Shown here: positions 1 to 11,429 of the stretch, in pieces | Position numbering within the stretch: position 1 is the stretch's first letter | Layout: each line of letters opens with the position of its first letter | Position numbers and translations under genes: made by a program | Origin: Lepas anatifera | Lineage: Eukaryota; Arthropoda; Thecostraca; Lepadidae | Assembly (NCBI GenBank): GCA_034440635.1 | Contig: JAOTON010001028.1 | Location: forward strand, 930,001 to 994,000 | Direction of reading: 5' to 3' | DNA: 64,000 nucleotides | Notes under the pieces: model-generated | Databases searched by the model: none | Told to the model about the DNA's origin: nothing | The model's input: only the letters and a program-made list of their open reading frames with translations

Positions 1-2590
1 TTCCACGACAAATCGACCAAGCGATAACACTCTACATCTCAGATTTTGACGAAAATGTGTCATAAGGGTTGCCCAGGGCGTAGATTAACGCTGTGGCATT
101 TTTAGCTTCGTCTGTCCAGTGGTTTTTTAGTTACGGTCTCAGTCAGTTTTTGGACCCATTGAAAATTCTTACTTTTCAAATAGCCCTATTTTTGGGACTA
201 ATTATGATTTGCCATTTGTCTTGGACCTCCTTGATTATGGAGTCATAACTACTTATCTATCCGCCTCTAACAATCATTTAAGCATACTAAACATCTACTC
301 CTGTATACGCATAAAATGTCAGCCCGGTGTGTATGTCAACATGTACCGTGTGTGTGTATTGCCAATAAGTGCCTATCAAATGCCAAAAAAAACTAAAAAA
401 ATTGAATAACATAACCTGATGCCTAAAAATGTTTTTGGCTTATGGCATATTCACGTACCGAGCTCACATATGAACTAATGCATTACCAGCGCTATCGACG
501 CCGGTCACTGTACAAACACCTACCCACGTGCACTGGATGTCTCCTACACCTGTCCCCCTCAGTCCAACAGCAGGCATTTGAAACCACCACCATTCTCAAC
601 ATCACGCATGTAGGTTTTGTAATCCGTCACGCGACCCCTCCCCATCGAGGCTTGAACTCGGCGTCAGCGGCGCCCAGCGTGACCTCTCTAACCTCTTTGC
701 CCGCAGGCAAGCAACAGCCAGCGAATGGCGCTCGGTGATTGGTAGAGGCACGTTCACCTGTATTGCGCGAAATTCAGCAGAAATTTTCCCATGAAAATTA
801 TGGAGATTTATCATACACACTCGCACACCAGCACAAATAATACACCAAATAAGCCCTACACGCAGCATAATACACAACACGCCGGTCAGCGGAGCTGTCC
901 CTGCCGGGAATACGCACGCAGGCAGGCCGACGTCGGCTTGCGTACCGGGGGGCAGCTCTGCTGAACGAGCTGGACATCGGGGGGGGCATGCCGTTCAAAC
1001 CCACTTTGAGAGCCCTGCTATAAGAGAGGCAGTGAGGAGAGTTTCGTAAGCGCTAGCTTTATATATGTTGTTGTGCGCGGTGTGTGAGTGCGTGCGTGAT
1101 CTTATCTTACTTCTACGGTATGTTTTTGTCCTTAGTTTTTACCGTTAGCTTTACATACCTTGTCTTACCATATGACGTGGAAACGTGAAAAACCACCTAC
1201 TTGCTTGATCAGTGTGTGTGGACGCTTCTGAATACATTCTGACTTCTGACTCCTGACTCCAAAAGCTGCTCCTGGATCCGCCAATGCTGACATGTGACCT
1301 TAATCCTGACATTGAGAAACCGTAAATATGACGCCATAGTGTTCATACTTCATACTGATTAATGCCATCTGACCGGAACACTGGGTTTAATATCCTCGAA
1401 CAAGCTTTTATGGTCTTAGACAGTGACCTTTGACCTTGACCTTCAAATGAGGTGACCTTGGGGGTTTGACACACAATCCCGATGATGTGACACTATTACA
1501 TCACCACTCTGTCTACAGTGCAGGCGAACTGGTGCGACCGCGCGATGGCCACGGTCTCGAACTATAGGTCTGACTTTGAAAGTCTATGAGTAAAGAACTG
1601 CTGATTTTTTTCATCAATCGACGCTCTAATGAATGTTCTCAAATGTAGTCAATTAGCATTTATTGGCTGGGCACGTTAATACGGCCACCTAAGCTCTTCA
1701 TTAAAGCAAAGATTTAACCGTGTCAATCATAACCAAATAAATCAAACCACGGGATACAATACAATACAAATACATCTTTCTTCTATTGTTTTTAAGTCAT
1801 TTTCGTGTCTTTGTTCTATCATTCTCAATGTTTTTTATTGTTTAGTGGGGAAAGACATCAAAAGCACGACAGGGCAATATGCTTGCAAAATTAGGCAAAC
1901 AGAGGATATGGTCTGATAAGTTCGGAGGGTTAGCAATAATCTTTTCTTCTTTGGGCACCTCATTAGTACTTTGCCTCACCTTTTGGTTGGGATGCCCAGC
2001 ATATCACTGGGGGTGCCAGACCAATAAGAAGAGATAAGGAATCTAAAGGAGAAAAGAATCCGCGCCCCTGGTCACGAGGAATGTTAAAGGAAATGATTAA
2101 GTTTTACATTCGCATGACAAAATTCGATTCGTGATTTCTGTCGCACTAAAACTGCAAGCTCCCCACTGTGCGATGGGTGGTGCCGTCAGACATGGGCGAA
2201 TCTCTATCTTGAAACTACACGAGAGTGCAGGCGCTCATCCGGCCGGCTACAGGTTTCCGGGAGGGGCTGAGACGCCACTGGCACGGGTACTCCCAAGGTC
2301 AGTACCTGTCTCACAGCGGCGGCTAGGGTGACGGCTGGATTTACCGGACCTCCGCTGGACAGAGGCAACAAGTACACTCCAGTCCTCCTCTCCCACCCAG
2401 CGCGGCGGAGACCCAGCGGCGGTGATTGGCTGCCGGCTGCGGGCTCGGGGGCAGAGCCGGGTTCTGGTTGGTAGCGGGTTGAGGAGCCGGTGGCAGCGGC
2501 GGCCCCCCACGACGGCCCGGTCGGCGCAGCAGCGCCTCACGTGCTCACCTCTACAAAACCTTCCACCTCCCTGCGCTGAGCAGCAGTCAG
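1..2590. other. Gene-free 5' flank
   Basis: No reading frame here has recognisable protein features and no RNA gene is evident. The only structured sites seen are the nuclear-receptor half-site cluster near 1424-1458 (listed separately) and generally mixed AT-rich and GC-rich sequence. The last 250 bases become GC-rich toward the serine protease homologue and probably hold its promoter, but no clear TATA box is visible. Confidence 0.6.
1424..1458 (-). promoter_or_regulatory. Cluster of nuclear-receptor half-sites
   Basis: Four copies of TGACCT (AGGTCA on the minus strand) occur at 1424, 1431, 1437 and 1453. The first two are separated by one T, giving an exact DR1 (AGGTCAAAGGTCA on the minus strand), the arrangement bound by HNF4/RXR-type receptors; the third makes a TCAAGGTCA site of the FTZ-F1/ERR kind. 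It lies about 1.2 kb upstream of the serine protease homologue. The motif is seen; a regulatory role is inferred and chance or repeat origin is possible because similar clusters occur in the transposons of this window. Confidence 0.35.
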
Positions 2591-2605
2591 CCCCAGTCTA
2601 GCGTC

Positions 2606-4434
2606 ATGGGTGTCGTGGGGCGGGTCTGTACCGCGTGTCTGCTGGTGGTGACGGCGCCGGTGACACCTCAGCTGCTGCCCGGCCTGCAACTCTCCATTCC
2701 GTTCACAGGTTTCCAGACAACGACGTTCGGCCGCCCGGCTACAGGCAGTCAGTTCATACCCATCCTCAGCGGTGGTAATGCTCAGCTGGCTTCCAGCGGT
2801 TCGTTCTCCACCGTCTTCGCTGGAAGTGGTAGACCGGCTGCTAGTGGTCAGTTCTTGCCAGTCCTTGGCGGCGGTGGGGTAGCGGTCCGCAGGAGCAACA
2901 GACCTGTGTCCAGCAGTCTGGAACCGGTGCGCACGGTGGAGGCGACGACGGACGCCTGTCTCACCGGGGATGGCAGGCAGGGCCGCTGCCGTCCCGGCTC
3001 CGACCGGCTCTGCGCCGGACTCACCAGCCTAATCATCTGCGGCCGCAGCGGCGCCACCGTCTCCTACTGCTGCCCGGAGCCAGCCGCTCAGCCGGTCTTA
3101 GTACGTCGCCCAGCTGAGGAGGTGGTGACGCTGGTACAGACGCAGACCCTGACACGGACGGACGTGGTGACGGAGCGGCCGGTATTGACGCAGGTGGAAA
3201 TACAGACACAGGTGGTGACACAAGTGGTGACGCAAGTGGTGACTGAGAGACCAGTGGTGACGCAAGTGGTGACGCAAGTGGTGACTGAGAGACCAGTGGT
3301 GACTGAGAGACCAGTGGTGACGGTCACGCTGACGGAGACACTGCAGCAGACGCTGGAGCCAGCGGTGACTATTCCATCGCCGACCAAAACGCTAGATGTG
3401 CCGCTCACAACGGTTAGCCTGGCACCCGAAACGGTAAACCTGCCGCCTAAAACGATCAACCTGCCGCCTAAAACAGTCAACTTCCCGCCAGAAGCATTCC
3501 TCTCACCACAAACCCAAGGATCATCAACCGGGTTTCCTCGAACTCCAGGCGCAACAGCAGAGCTGCCCATCCAGACAGTGCTGCAGCCTACGGGGACGGT
3601 ACAACCACCGCTCAAAACGCTCGTTTTGCCGGTCAACATCTTTTGCCGCCTCAGCCGCGCCCTCCAGCGTCCACCAGCCCGCCGCCTACGACCGGCCGCC
3701 CTGCCGAGGCACCGTGCGGCGGCGGCGGTACCGGCTGGGTGGCGCTGGTGGGTACGCGGCAGCGCTGGATGTGCGCAGGCGCGCTGGTGGCGCCGCGACT
3801 GGTGCTCACTGCGGCGCGTTGCGTGGCGGGCCGGCCAGTCAGCTCGCTGGCGGTGCGTCTGGGAGAGAGGGACCTCAGCTCCAACAATGATGGCCGCCCT
3901 TTGGACGCGGTCGTGCTCCAAGTCCGGTCACACCCGGGGGCGGCCGGCGGACGCAATGACCTGGCGCTGCTGAAGCTCTCGATCGACGGCGGCACCACTC
4001 CCGTCTGCCTGCCGGCCGGCAGCGGCAGGCTCTCCAACCTGCGCACGCTGGGCTGGGGAATCAGCCCGCACTCGGCCACGCCGGCTCTGTCGTCCACTCT
4101 AGTGGCGTCCAGCGTCCGAGAAGTGGCCACTGCCGACTGCGACGCCGCCTACCGGCTCTTCCCCACCTACAAGCGCGAGTTTCCCGGCGGCGTGGGCGAG
4201 ACGGAGGTGTGCGTGGCAGCGAGAGGCGCGGACGAGGCGGGCCGTCTGTGCCCGCAGGACCGGGGCGGCGCCCTGGTGGGTTCCGACAGGCGCGGCCGCA
4301 TCACTCTGTGGGCGGTGATGCGGGAGGCAGCCGGCTGCGGCAGCCCCGTCTTACCTGGTCTGTACACCGGCCTGCAGCCCTACCTGCCCTGGATCAGACA
4401 GACGCTGGCCCAGCTCGCCCGAGCAGACGTCTGA
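2606..4434 (+). CDS. CLIP-domain serine protease homologue, catalytically dead, one frameshift
   Basis: Secreted, non-catalytic serine protease homologue. Such proteins act as cofactors in arthropod haemolymph cascades such as prophenoloxidase activation; that role is family knowledge. The frame opens at ATG 2606 with a hydrophobic signal peptide (residues 1-20), then a Gly/Ser-rich segment, then a CLIP domain with six cysteines (118, 128, 136, 145, 155, 156). A Val/Thr linker with VVTQVVTERP repeats follows (about 165-230), then a Pro/Thr-rich stretch. The trypsin-like domain (about 3700-4420) is in the next frame: the His motif reads TAARC (His to Arg, codon 3817), the Asp is kept in NDLALL (3958), and GDSGG reads QDRGG (Ser to Arg, 4261). 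The frame changes at a TTTT run, 3638-3641; one missing T in the assembly or a real -1 shift explains it. No introns, unusual for this family. Stop at 4432-4434. Confidence 0.85.
3186..3330 (+). repeat. In-frame coding minisatellite in the linker
   Basis: Units built from GTGGTGACGCAAGTGGTGAC and GTGACTGAGAGACCAGTG alternate, encoding VVTQ and VVTERP blocks. All units are multiples of three, so the protein frame is kept. It forms the Thr-rich spacer between the CLIP and protease-like domains. Confidence 0.85.
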
Positions 4435-4637
4435 ATACTGCGGAGCTATGTGAACGCCGTCCAGGCTGACGGCCAATCTGCAACGGCGCCCTCTGATGCT
4501 TGTGGTGGTCCGCAACAGGCATCGACTGACAGGACAAACACATGGGCTCTAGCATTGGACTCAACAGTGAGCAGTGTGAACTGGGTTTTATCGTAAATGT
4601 GGAGCATATTCGAATCTGCCCAACTCAGAGCTTTTAT

Positions 4638-4910
4638 GTTATATAAATGTTGTCCAGGTTATTGAGAGGTAGGCTTTTGGGACTGAAGTCTCATAAGGCC
4701 CTTAATGGCCTTCTACCAGATACACCGACCTCACCATTTGAACAAGCAATTCCCGCAATGGTAGCTGAATTTGGAAGCCATCGTTTAACGGCCTACGAAG
4801 GACAGCGTCCCGGGGGATTGATCTCACGCCCTCACCAACGACAGCCAGCTCATGTTTGCGAGCAGCGGACTGAATGCCAACGTTCTACCGACCAAACTAC
4901 TGGGGCGGCA
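4638..4910 (-). mobile_element. Diverged tRNA-derived SINE (copy 1)
   Basis: On the minus strand it starts with the head gccgccccagtagtttgg and a degenerate A-box, followed by the same body as the copies at 26541 and 33140 (matching blocks around 'ggcttcca', 'ttgcgggaattgc' and 'gtgaggtcggtgt'). It is the most degraded of three copies and its B-box is weak. It falls just after the serine protease homologue and may lie in its 3' UTR. Confidence 0.65.
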
Positions 4911-5213
4911 ACAAACACATACGCGCCTGGATGCATCAGCCGAAATGCGGAAAATACGCTGCTGACGAACTTATCTGGAAATTTGGCTGTAGAGTGGCCG
5001 GATCTGGATTTCTGGAATGCGGATTCGCTTCGACAAACGAAGCGCAGATGATGCCGCCCTGAGCTGCACGTGTATCATAATCTCCATCCAGCTGCGGATG
5101 ATCCTCGTGCCTAGTTGGGATTATTTCCCGGACTTGGGGTGGTCGGGATAGGCTTTAGACATCTTAATCTTGCGCAATGTTGTATATGTAGAGCGGCTTA
5201 GCTCGGCACACCG

Positions 5214-5219
5214 AATAAA
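5214..5219 (+). terminator. Possible polyadenylation signal
   Basis: AATAAA 780 bases after the stop codon of the serine protease homologue. It is the first canonical signal seen downstream, but the long gap and the intervening SINE make the link uncertain. Confidence 0.3.
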
Positions 5220-6450
5220 ATATGCAGACGGATCTTGAACGTATCACGCGAGCCTACCGGCTGTTATGATTTTCGCGTCGGACAAATTGTTATTTTTGTC
5301 AATCCATGTATGGGCATTTCATGACTCAACCCAAGTGAAATAATTCTGCTATGGCATTGTCTTTGTAACTCACACAGGTAAGCAATAGTCCCATCGCTGT
5401 TGTGATTATTTCCTGGACTCACAGTCGCTTGCATGTTCGGTAAATAAAGCTCAAAGACCAAGAGTACAAAAACACGACTTTCATATATGTGTAGCTTTTC
5501 ACTCAGTGTTGCAGGTAGGTACCGCTTTTCAAACAAACATTCCCATCATCTGGTGCATCCAAATTATTTATTTACCTCAGGATAGACTGAGGGCGGCTCA
5601 AAATAGAGCGAACTCAAGGTACGGAACGACTTTTGGTGATCAAAGGAAGCTGCGCCAAGGTAATTACCCTTTGCATGAATAACGGCCAGCGGAGGGTTTA
5701 CCATACCCTAGAGAGTGGTTGTGTCAGTCTCAAGTAGTTTTTGTTAACCATTCTCTGGGTTAAAAATGCTTGTTCCTGGAGTATTCTTCAAAGAAAGACA
5801 CAAAACCATTCCTCAGGCAGGCAAAAGAGCTATTTGTGATTATTTTCAGAATAGTTCTCAATAAGTGCAGGTAAATTTTAGTTCCGCTATGTGAAAAATA
5901 AACAAACACAGCCAAACAGAATTTATCTGTCGAATAGTTACTACTTTATGTGTTGAATGCACTGCAATCAATAAGTCTCTTGTGATCCTCAGTACGAGTC
6001 TTTTCCCGCTTTATCCATTCCGCCGTACCTTCTGACCGGGGCGTTTCACGTGCATCCAAAAATCTTGACTTCTCTGAGAAATGGTGAAAAAAACACGGCT
6101 TTAAATGGTTTGATTGTTCAAGTCAGTGAATAAATCAAGGTCACTTGATAAAGCTTGAGAATTGGGTTTGGATTTCCAACACGCATATGTAGGGATGACT
6201 TTGAACTGGATTGTAATTTATTTCAATCAGAGAGTTTCCGGTTAAGAAATGCCGTCATTTTCAAGGATTGTGCTCAGAATATAAAAAGAAACCTTTCCTA
6301 GTTGTGAAGAGTTTTTTTCAAAATCATGTCCTCAAAAACCCACCACCAGCTTACTAAAAACACCGTCAGTTCTCATGAAAACAAATGCAAATCAATTTGA
6401 AACAAAACAGGGATATAATTCATGTCTTCATCACGGTAAGATCTCGGAGA
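5220..6450. other. Featureless intergenic sequence
   Basis: AT-rich sequence in which I see no gene, RNA or repeat that I can support. Confidence 0.5.
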
Positions 6451-6454
6451 GATT

Positions 6455-6967
6455 GATGGAGGCAGGGCACCATGCAGTATATGTAGAGTGCAATGACGGA
6501 AGGCCTTAAATGATGTGTCATGTAAAAGGAGACAAGTGTGAGAAAACCGCAAAATAAAATAAGGCCTTAGACGGTTTCAAAGAGAGGATAACATCAGACC
6601 TAGAACAAAAGTTAAAATTATGCCGAAAGGCAGTTGCTTAAGCTTAAGAATCTTAAAAATATATCTTTTGAAGCCTACAACAGATCTTTGCGTTGACACC
6701 TTTGAAACAAAATGAGCATAAACACGGATGCGATTTGGCCCCCAAGAATGAACTACAGCGCTTTTCAAAAGAACTAAACCCGGTTTTTAAGCTGCAATTC
6801 CATGGAAAACTAAAACTTTGTATTTGAACGGGAAGTCTATGTATACACTATAACTGCAATGAAGGATAAAACAGCTGAGAACAGTGCGGATACGAATAAA
6901 CAAACTAAATCAGGGAAAGGTAGAACACAACGTTTCAATTCTGAACCATCTTCAGGTGTAAGGCAGT
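6455..6967 (-). repeat. Diverged copy of the palindrome-arm repeat
   Basis: Shares ordered blocks with 8735-9096: 'gggcaccatg', 'gtgtgagaaaa', 'cctacaacagatc', 'gtatacacta', 'agtgcgga', 'cagggaaaggta' and the closing 'cttcaggtgtaagg'. On the minus strand it ends in a CTGAAGA...GAAAC motif like that in the other arms. Probably the tail of a retroelement (LINE or Penelope-like); the family is not certain. Confidence 0.55.
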
Positions 6968-7375
6968 GTATGAGTGAGAGCGAGACCCCCGAGGTAGACT
7001 TTTGATGCAGCCCCAATCGCGTCGCGGCTTATAACTGTTCAAAGGAGAGCCTCCGCGCGCGCGTGTGTGAGCGAGGGCGAGGAAGTGGCGAAGAGGATGA
7101 CGTTCAGTGTAAGTTTGTGTTGTTTGATAAGAATGGATTCGGGAATGTTGCAGTCGGGCCCAACGAACATTACCGCCTACGAACATCAAGCATATACATT
7201 GGCGGATCCAGGGCAACTTTTGGAGGGGGTCAAACCAACATTGGGGGCGGGTGGGGAAATCGAGAAAAATCGCGACAGCAGTATTTTTGAAGATAAACGT
7301 CCAAAATTTGGTCCTTTGCGGACGCCAGAAGATAATATTTTAAGCTTTGGTGGGTGCCCCGATCCCTTTGGCCCT
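6968..7375. other. No supported feature
   Basis: Contains the string ttggcggatccaggg near 7200, which resembles the end of the hAT-type MITE at 22043, but no matching second end was found. Otherwise nothing recognisable. Confidence 0.4.
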
Positions 7376-8020
7376 GCTATATTGTTGGGCTTCTATTGCA
7401 GTGCCATCCTAAAGGAGTATGCCAATGAGCTATTCAAAAAGTCGTTAGAAGAAGGTGATGTACTTCGACAGCGGAAGCTTGCGATCGTAGAGCCCATCTA
7501 TAAAAAACACATTAAGTAGGAAACTACAGACCCAGAAGTTTAATCTCTCCTGTATGTAAAACCATGGAAAATTTTTTAAGCAAGAACTCAGACCCACCAC
7601 ATTATAGCCTCAAATCGCGTGGATGTATGCCGAAAGGGTCGTCCGAAGCCTATTTTCTTCTTTTTCTGGAAGCTGGGTGAGTCCCTGGAAGCGGACCTCC
7701 CCATCCACGTTCTATAATTGGATTTCAAGAAGGCTTTTGACGCTGTCCTACACCAACGATCCTTAAGCAAGCTGGAAGCCTACGAACATTGTCAGCAGGT
7801 GATAATGTTACTCACATCCTACCTTATTCGCAGAAGAGAACAAGCAGTTATTAATGGAGCGTCCTCTGGGTGGGCACCAGAAGTGGAACTCTTTAGGGAT
7901 CGATATTGTGTACCCTTGTCTTTCGTTATATTCAATAACTTTTACCCATAAAGATACAAAACAGTACAGTCTTGTTTGCAGACGACGTGAGGCTCTTTGG
8001 TGGTTGATTACGGTAGGAGT
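7376..8020 (+). pseudogene. LINE reverse transcriptase remnant (CR1/jockey-like)
   Basis: Broken reverse-transcriptase domain. In order: ANELFKKSLEEGDV and IVEPIYKK (about 7420-7515) match the pre-palm 'LFNKSLEEG..P..WK.A.V.PI.KK' block; DFKKAFDAVLHQRSLSKLEA (7720-7780) is the palm A motif 'DFxKAFDxVxH'; INGASSGWAPE follows; a decayed PQGSVLGPLLFVIFIND block lies at 7885-7950; and LFADDVRLFG, the catalytic FADD box, is at about 7971-8000. At least three frame changes separate these blocks, so it is inactive. The stretch after it to about 8450 has no recognisable coding. Confidence 0.8.
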
Positions 8021-8734
8021 AATGATGGGGCGGAGGTGGTATCGGAGCTGGCATCCGGTCAGGCTTCGAAAAATCGAGGCTGGCCGCGACTTCACGCGTG
8101 TGTTCGCAAGAATGACGGTGATGGACAGGTGTGCTGTGTGGCGGGAAAGTTGATGAATACCAAAAACTCCAAACAAACCAAACAGTTCTTGGCTGCGAAA
8201 TGTTTTGGCGGGGAAGGGGTCATATGGGTATTCCTTGGATGAGGAGAAATATCCAGAGGATTTGAGAGAGGCGGGTGCGGGGAGTGTTATGGAGTGGTTG
8301 AAGGAGTTCGGGACGGCAGAGACTGAGGGCTTTGGAGGAAATCTGGAGAAGGCGAGTGATATGCAACTGGTTAGCAGGGCAAGCAAGGGAAAACGAGCAG
8401 GGTGATGACATGACTAGGGAATGTAAGACATAGGCCAATCATGGCAAAGCTGAATTTATCAAGCCAGACGAAATCAGCCATCGCGGGAAGGCATTGCTCC
8501 TTCGAATGTACCAGTAGCCAGCGGGTTTGAAACCCAGTCTATGGGTTTGGGGACTTACAGGTTTGCTGTGGCACGAGAGCGTGGGGATGCGTTCCACCGA
8601 AGCCTCGGACTGTGTTGCGCTGTGATTGAATGTTTATTCTCTTGAAGTTTATTTCTCGTTTGTTCGGCGTGTTGAAAATCATATTGTTGAGTTCTCAGAG
8701 GGCTTGTTGCAGATAGGGCACCATGCTGAATTTG

Positions 8735-9499
8735 TCGAGGGAAATGACCTAAGACCCTAGATGAGAAAAGTGAAGAGTAAAGGCGATATGTGTGAGAAAA
8801 TCCCTTAAAAACCTAAAAATACTTCGCATCCCACAACAGATCCCTGAGGAACACCACGAAAGTAAAACAGCATAAAACAACTTAAATGAACCTAAAAGGG
8901 GTGTGAGATGTGGAATGAACTAAAACGCTGCTAAACAAAAATAAAAGCTCGGTCGAACAACTAAGATTATGTGCGTAAGCTAAAATTCAAAGTATACACT
9001 AAAACCACAAAGGAAGCTTCAAGAATAGTGCGGACCTAAAAGTCAGGGAAAGGTAAAACATGACGTTTCGGTCATGGACCATCATCAGGTGTAAGGCCTT
9101 ACACATGATGATAGCCCATGACCGAAACGTCGTGTTTTACCTTTTCCTGACTTTCATTTCCGTTTTATTCAGGTCCGCACTGTTCTTGAAGCTTCCTTTG
9201 CGGTTTTAGTTCACATATACAGTTTTAGTTTACGCACATAATCTTAGTTGTTCGACTGTTCGACTGAGTTTGTATTCTTGTTTAGCAGCGTTTTAGTTCA
9301 TTCCACATCTCACACCTGTGCTTTTGCACCCCTTTTTAGGTTCATTTAAGCTGTTTTATGCTTTTTTTTACTTTCGCAGTGTTCCTCAGGGATCTGTTGT
9401 GGGATTCGAAGTATTTTTAGGTTTTTTAGGGATTTTCTCACACCTGCCGCCTTTTACTTTCACCTTTCTCATCTAGGGCCTTAGGTCATTTCCCTTGAC
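8735..9499. repeat. Large inverted repeat (palindrome), arms about 360 and 400 bp
   Basis: The sequence 8735-9096 reappears as its reverse complement at 9097-9499, meeting at a perfect centre, gtaagg/ccttac. Paired landmarks include 'gagggaaatgaccta' with 'taggtcatttccctt', and 'cagggaaaggtaaaac' with 'gttttaccttttcctg'. The arms differ by scattered substitutions and small indels. A third single copy lies at 6455-6967. It probably reflects two retroelement tails joined head to head. Confidence 0.85.
9060..9090 (-). ncRNA. Hammerhead-ribozyme-like core motif
   Basis: On the minus strand CTGATGA is followed by a GGTC-CAT-GACC hairpin and then GAAAC GTC, the order of the hammerhead core (CUGANGA, stem II, GAAA). 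The plus strand just across the palindrome centre (9103-9131) has the same order with a damaged stem, and 6930-6956 has a CTGAAGA...GAAAC variant. Stems I and III could not be confirmed, so this is a motif match only. Hammerheads are known in Penelope-like elements. Confidence 0.25.
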
Positions 9500-9654
9500 A
9501 TATAAAATCACATTCCACTGTTTTCCAGCGTATCAACCGGCAGCCTGCTCTCCTTTTTCATGACGAGGGTTAGTTCTGAAACCATCTGCTCCCCGGCTCA
9601 CATACATGGTCATACATCGGCTCACCCCGTAGCTACGAGGAAAACAACGAGTTT

Positions 9655-9850
9655 ACGTAGTCAATCATTCTTATCGACACTATCCTTGAATGCAGGCTGT
9701 CCCCCAGGGATCGGTTCTTGGTCCCCTTGATGGCCACCCTTAGCGGAATTATTTTACGAAAAAATTGACAAACGACATATTGTACTACGCTGACGATACT
9801 AATATATGCAGACCTTAGAACTGGCAGTTTTTTCCTGATTTCGTATTGAG
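9655..9850 (+). pseudogene. LINE reverse transcriptase fragment
   Basis: Encodes QAVPQGSVLGPL (about 9690-9725), the palm B motif of non-LTR reverse transcriptases, and ILYYADDTNI (about 9778-9808), the catalytic YADD box. A stop and a frame change lie between them. No flanking domains remain. Confidence 0.75.
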
Positions 9851-10481
9851 TCCATACACATATTTTCACAGTAAAAACATCCATCAATTACACACACCCA
9901 GACGACAGCACTCAATCCACCCTCCCCGAAATCTAAAAATCATTGGGGCATCCACAGTAAATCGAGTGCTCTACAGACCTGAGCCAGGAATGTAGCACCC
10001 CCCCTGCACACAGCAGCATGAAGGTAGACTCAAAGCAATGGGTGGAGAAGTCCTCTCCTCTAGAGGCATCACAGTCAATACGGCAAAAGCAGCGGTTATC
10101 GCGAGGAGAGAGTCACTGCCGTGATAGTGAACATAAAAAGTAAAATAAATTAATGGGTTAAACCATGGACAGAACGCGGTGAAGTACCGGCGGTGACCAC
10201 AGCGCCGCCGCACTAGAGCCGCATAACCATTCACGAGTCGCCGCTCCATTAGGTCGCCCCTAGCAGGGGCACCGCCGATGGTCCAATTAGCCAACGAGCA
10301 GTATCGCAGTGGCAGAGGACGCAGCACGGCACCAACCGCTTAACCGTGGTCGCCCGCGAGAGGCTCAGAGCAGCCGTGGAAGATGCGAGCGTCACGGCTC
10401 CACACGATCATCAGCTGCTGCCAGAGGCACGTTGGTTAGGGGAGCGGGTAGGAAATTGATTGGCTGTGCACGCAGCGCACG
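9851..10481. other. No supported feature
   Basis: Intergenic sequence with no recognisable gene or repeat before the MITE at 10482. Confidence 0.4.
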
Positions 10482-11136
10482 TTAACACGCGCATTGACGG
10501 GGGTGGGTACCCGCCGCCCCCTCGGGTTTTTCGAAGATAGCAGAAAAACGGCGACGCGTAGCGCCACCGTACTTGGCATACCTTTTTTCTCATCATTTAT
10601 ACAACTTTTGTGAAAATTTTAAGGTTAGGTCATCTCAGGTCAGGTCACCAGACCAGGTCAAGTGACCTGACCTAAAAAAACGTTTTAGTAGCATAAGTCA
10701 GAGCAGGGTGAACTTATCCGGTTGAAACTCATAATATGTTCCGATATTTTTATATCGATGACCTAAGGTTAGGTATGTACAGGCATGACCTCTCCGTTGG
10801 AAATACTTGGGAAAAATGGTGTTTACTGAATAATTCAGTAACAGATCGTGATAGAGCGTTTATTTTAGCTGCATTAGACTCGCCTTGGTTTTGTAGTTCT
10901 AATAATATGCATTTTATATAATTTGACCCTGACCGCAGGTCAGGTCAAGTCCTTGATTTGACCTAGAAAGGGCAAAATATTTATCATTCGATTCGGCTTG
11001 CTGCGAGGATTCATGTGGTTCAAGTCGTTTTGCTCTATCTTTACTTGTTCAGATGTAATGGCCGAAAAACTTAATCTTGACAAATAATTGTCTAAATATT
11101 TTCGATGGAGAAGTGGATGGGCTATCCAACGCCGTT
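10482..11136 (+). mobile_element. TTAA MITE family 1, copy A (3'-truncated)
   Basis: Begins TTAACACGCGCATTGACGGG, then a GC-rich palindrome, the gcgacgcgtagcgcc inverted motif and many AGGTCA/TGACCT half-sites, in the same order as copies C and D. It lacks the last 140 bases: at 11137 it is cut by the left end of another repeat. It is more diverged than C and D. Confidence 0.85.
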
Positions 11137-11250
11137 CAGAGACGGCGGATTCCATTTTCGAGAAGTGGTGCAAGATTTTCTGGAGGGGGCGCCTTCCCCC
11201 AGGGGGGCGCCATCATCTCTTGGGGGGCGCCTTTGCTATCCAATGGCGTT
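11137..11250 (+). mobile_element. Left end of the 'ggcgcc-array' repeat
   Basis: Starts CAGAGACGGCGGATTCCA and is followed by gtggtgcaag and three 'gggcgcctt' units. Its start is the reverse complement of the right ends at 28141 and 28678 (tggaatccgccgtccctg), so it is the opposite terminus of the same family. It inserted into MITE copy A. The rest is missing. Confidence 0.6.
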
Positions 11251-11429
11251 CTGCAGAAACTCTTTGGACTCGGCGTGCGAGGCCACTTGGGGTGGTTTAT
11301 TTCTAATAGTCCGAAAAATAGGTATTTTAGATTTCGCGTAAACTCAGTCGTATCGGATTGGCATCAGCAACAGAGTAGCATTGCCCAGGATTCTGCGATA
11401 TTCATAGCCTTGTTTGCAGTTAAACATAC

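Noticed and set aside
602..730. Minus-strand tRNA-like SINE (GTTCAAGCC B-box)
   Set aside because: Only a B-box-like string is present; no convincing A-box and no second copy in the window.
3088..3921. 277-codon minus-strand frame
   Set aside because: Antisense shadow of the Thr/Val-rich linker of the serine protease homologue; no family features.
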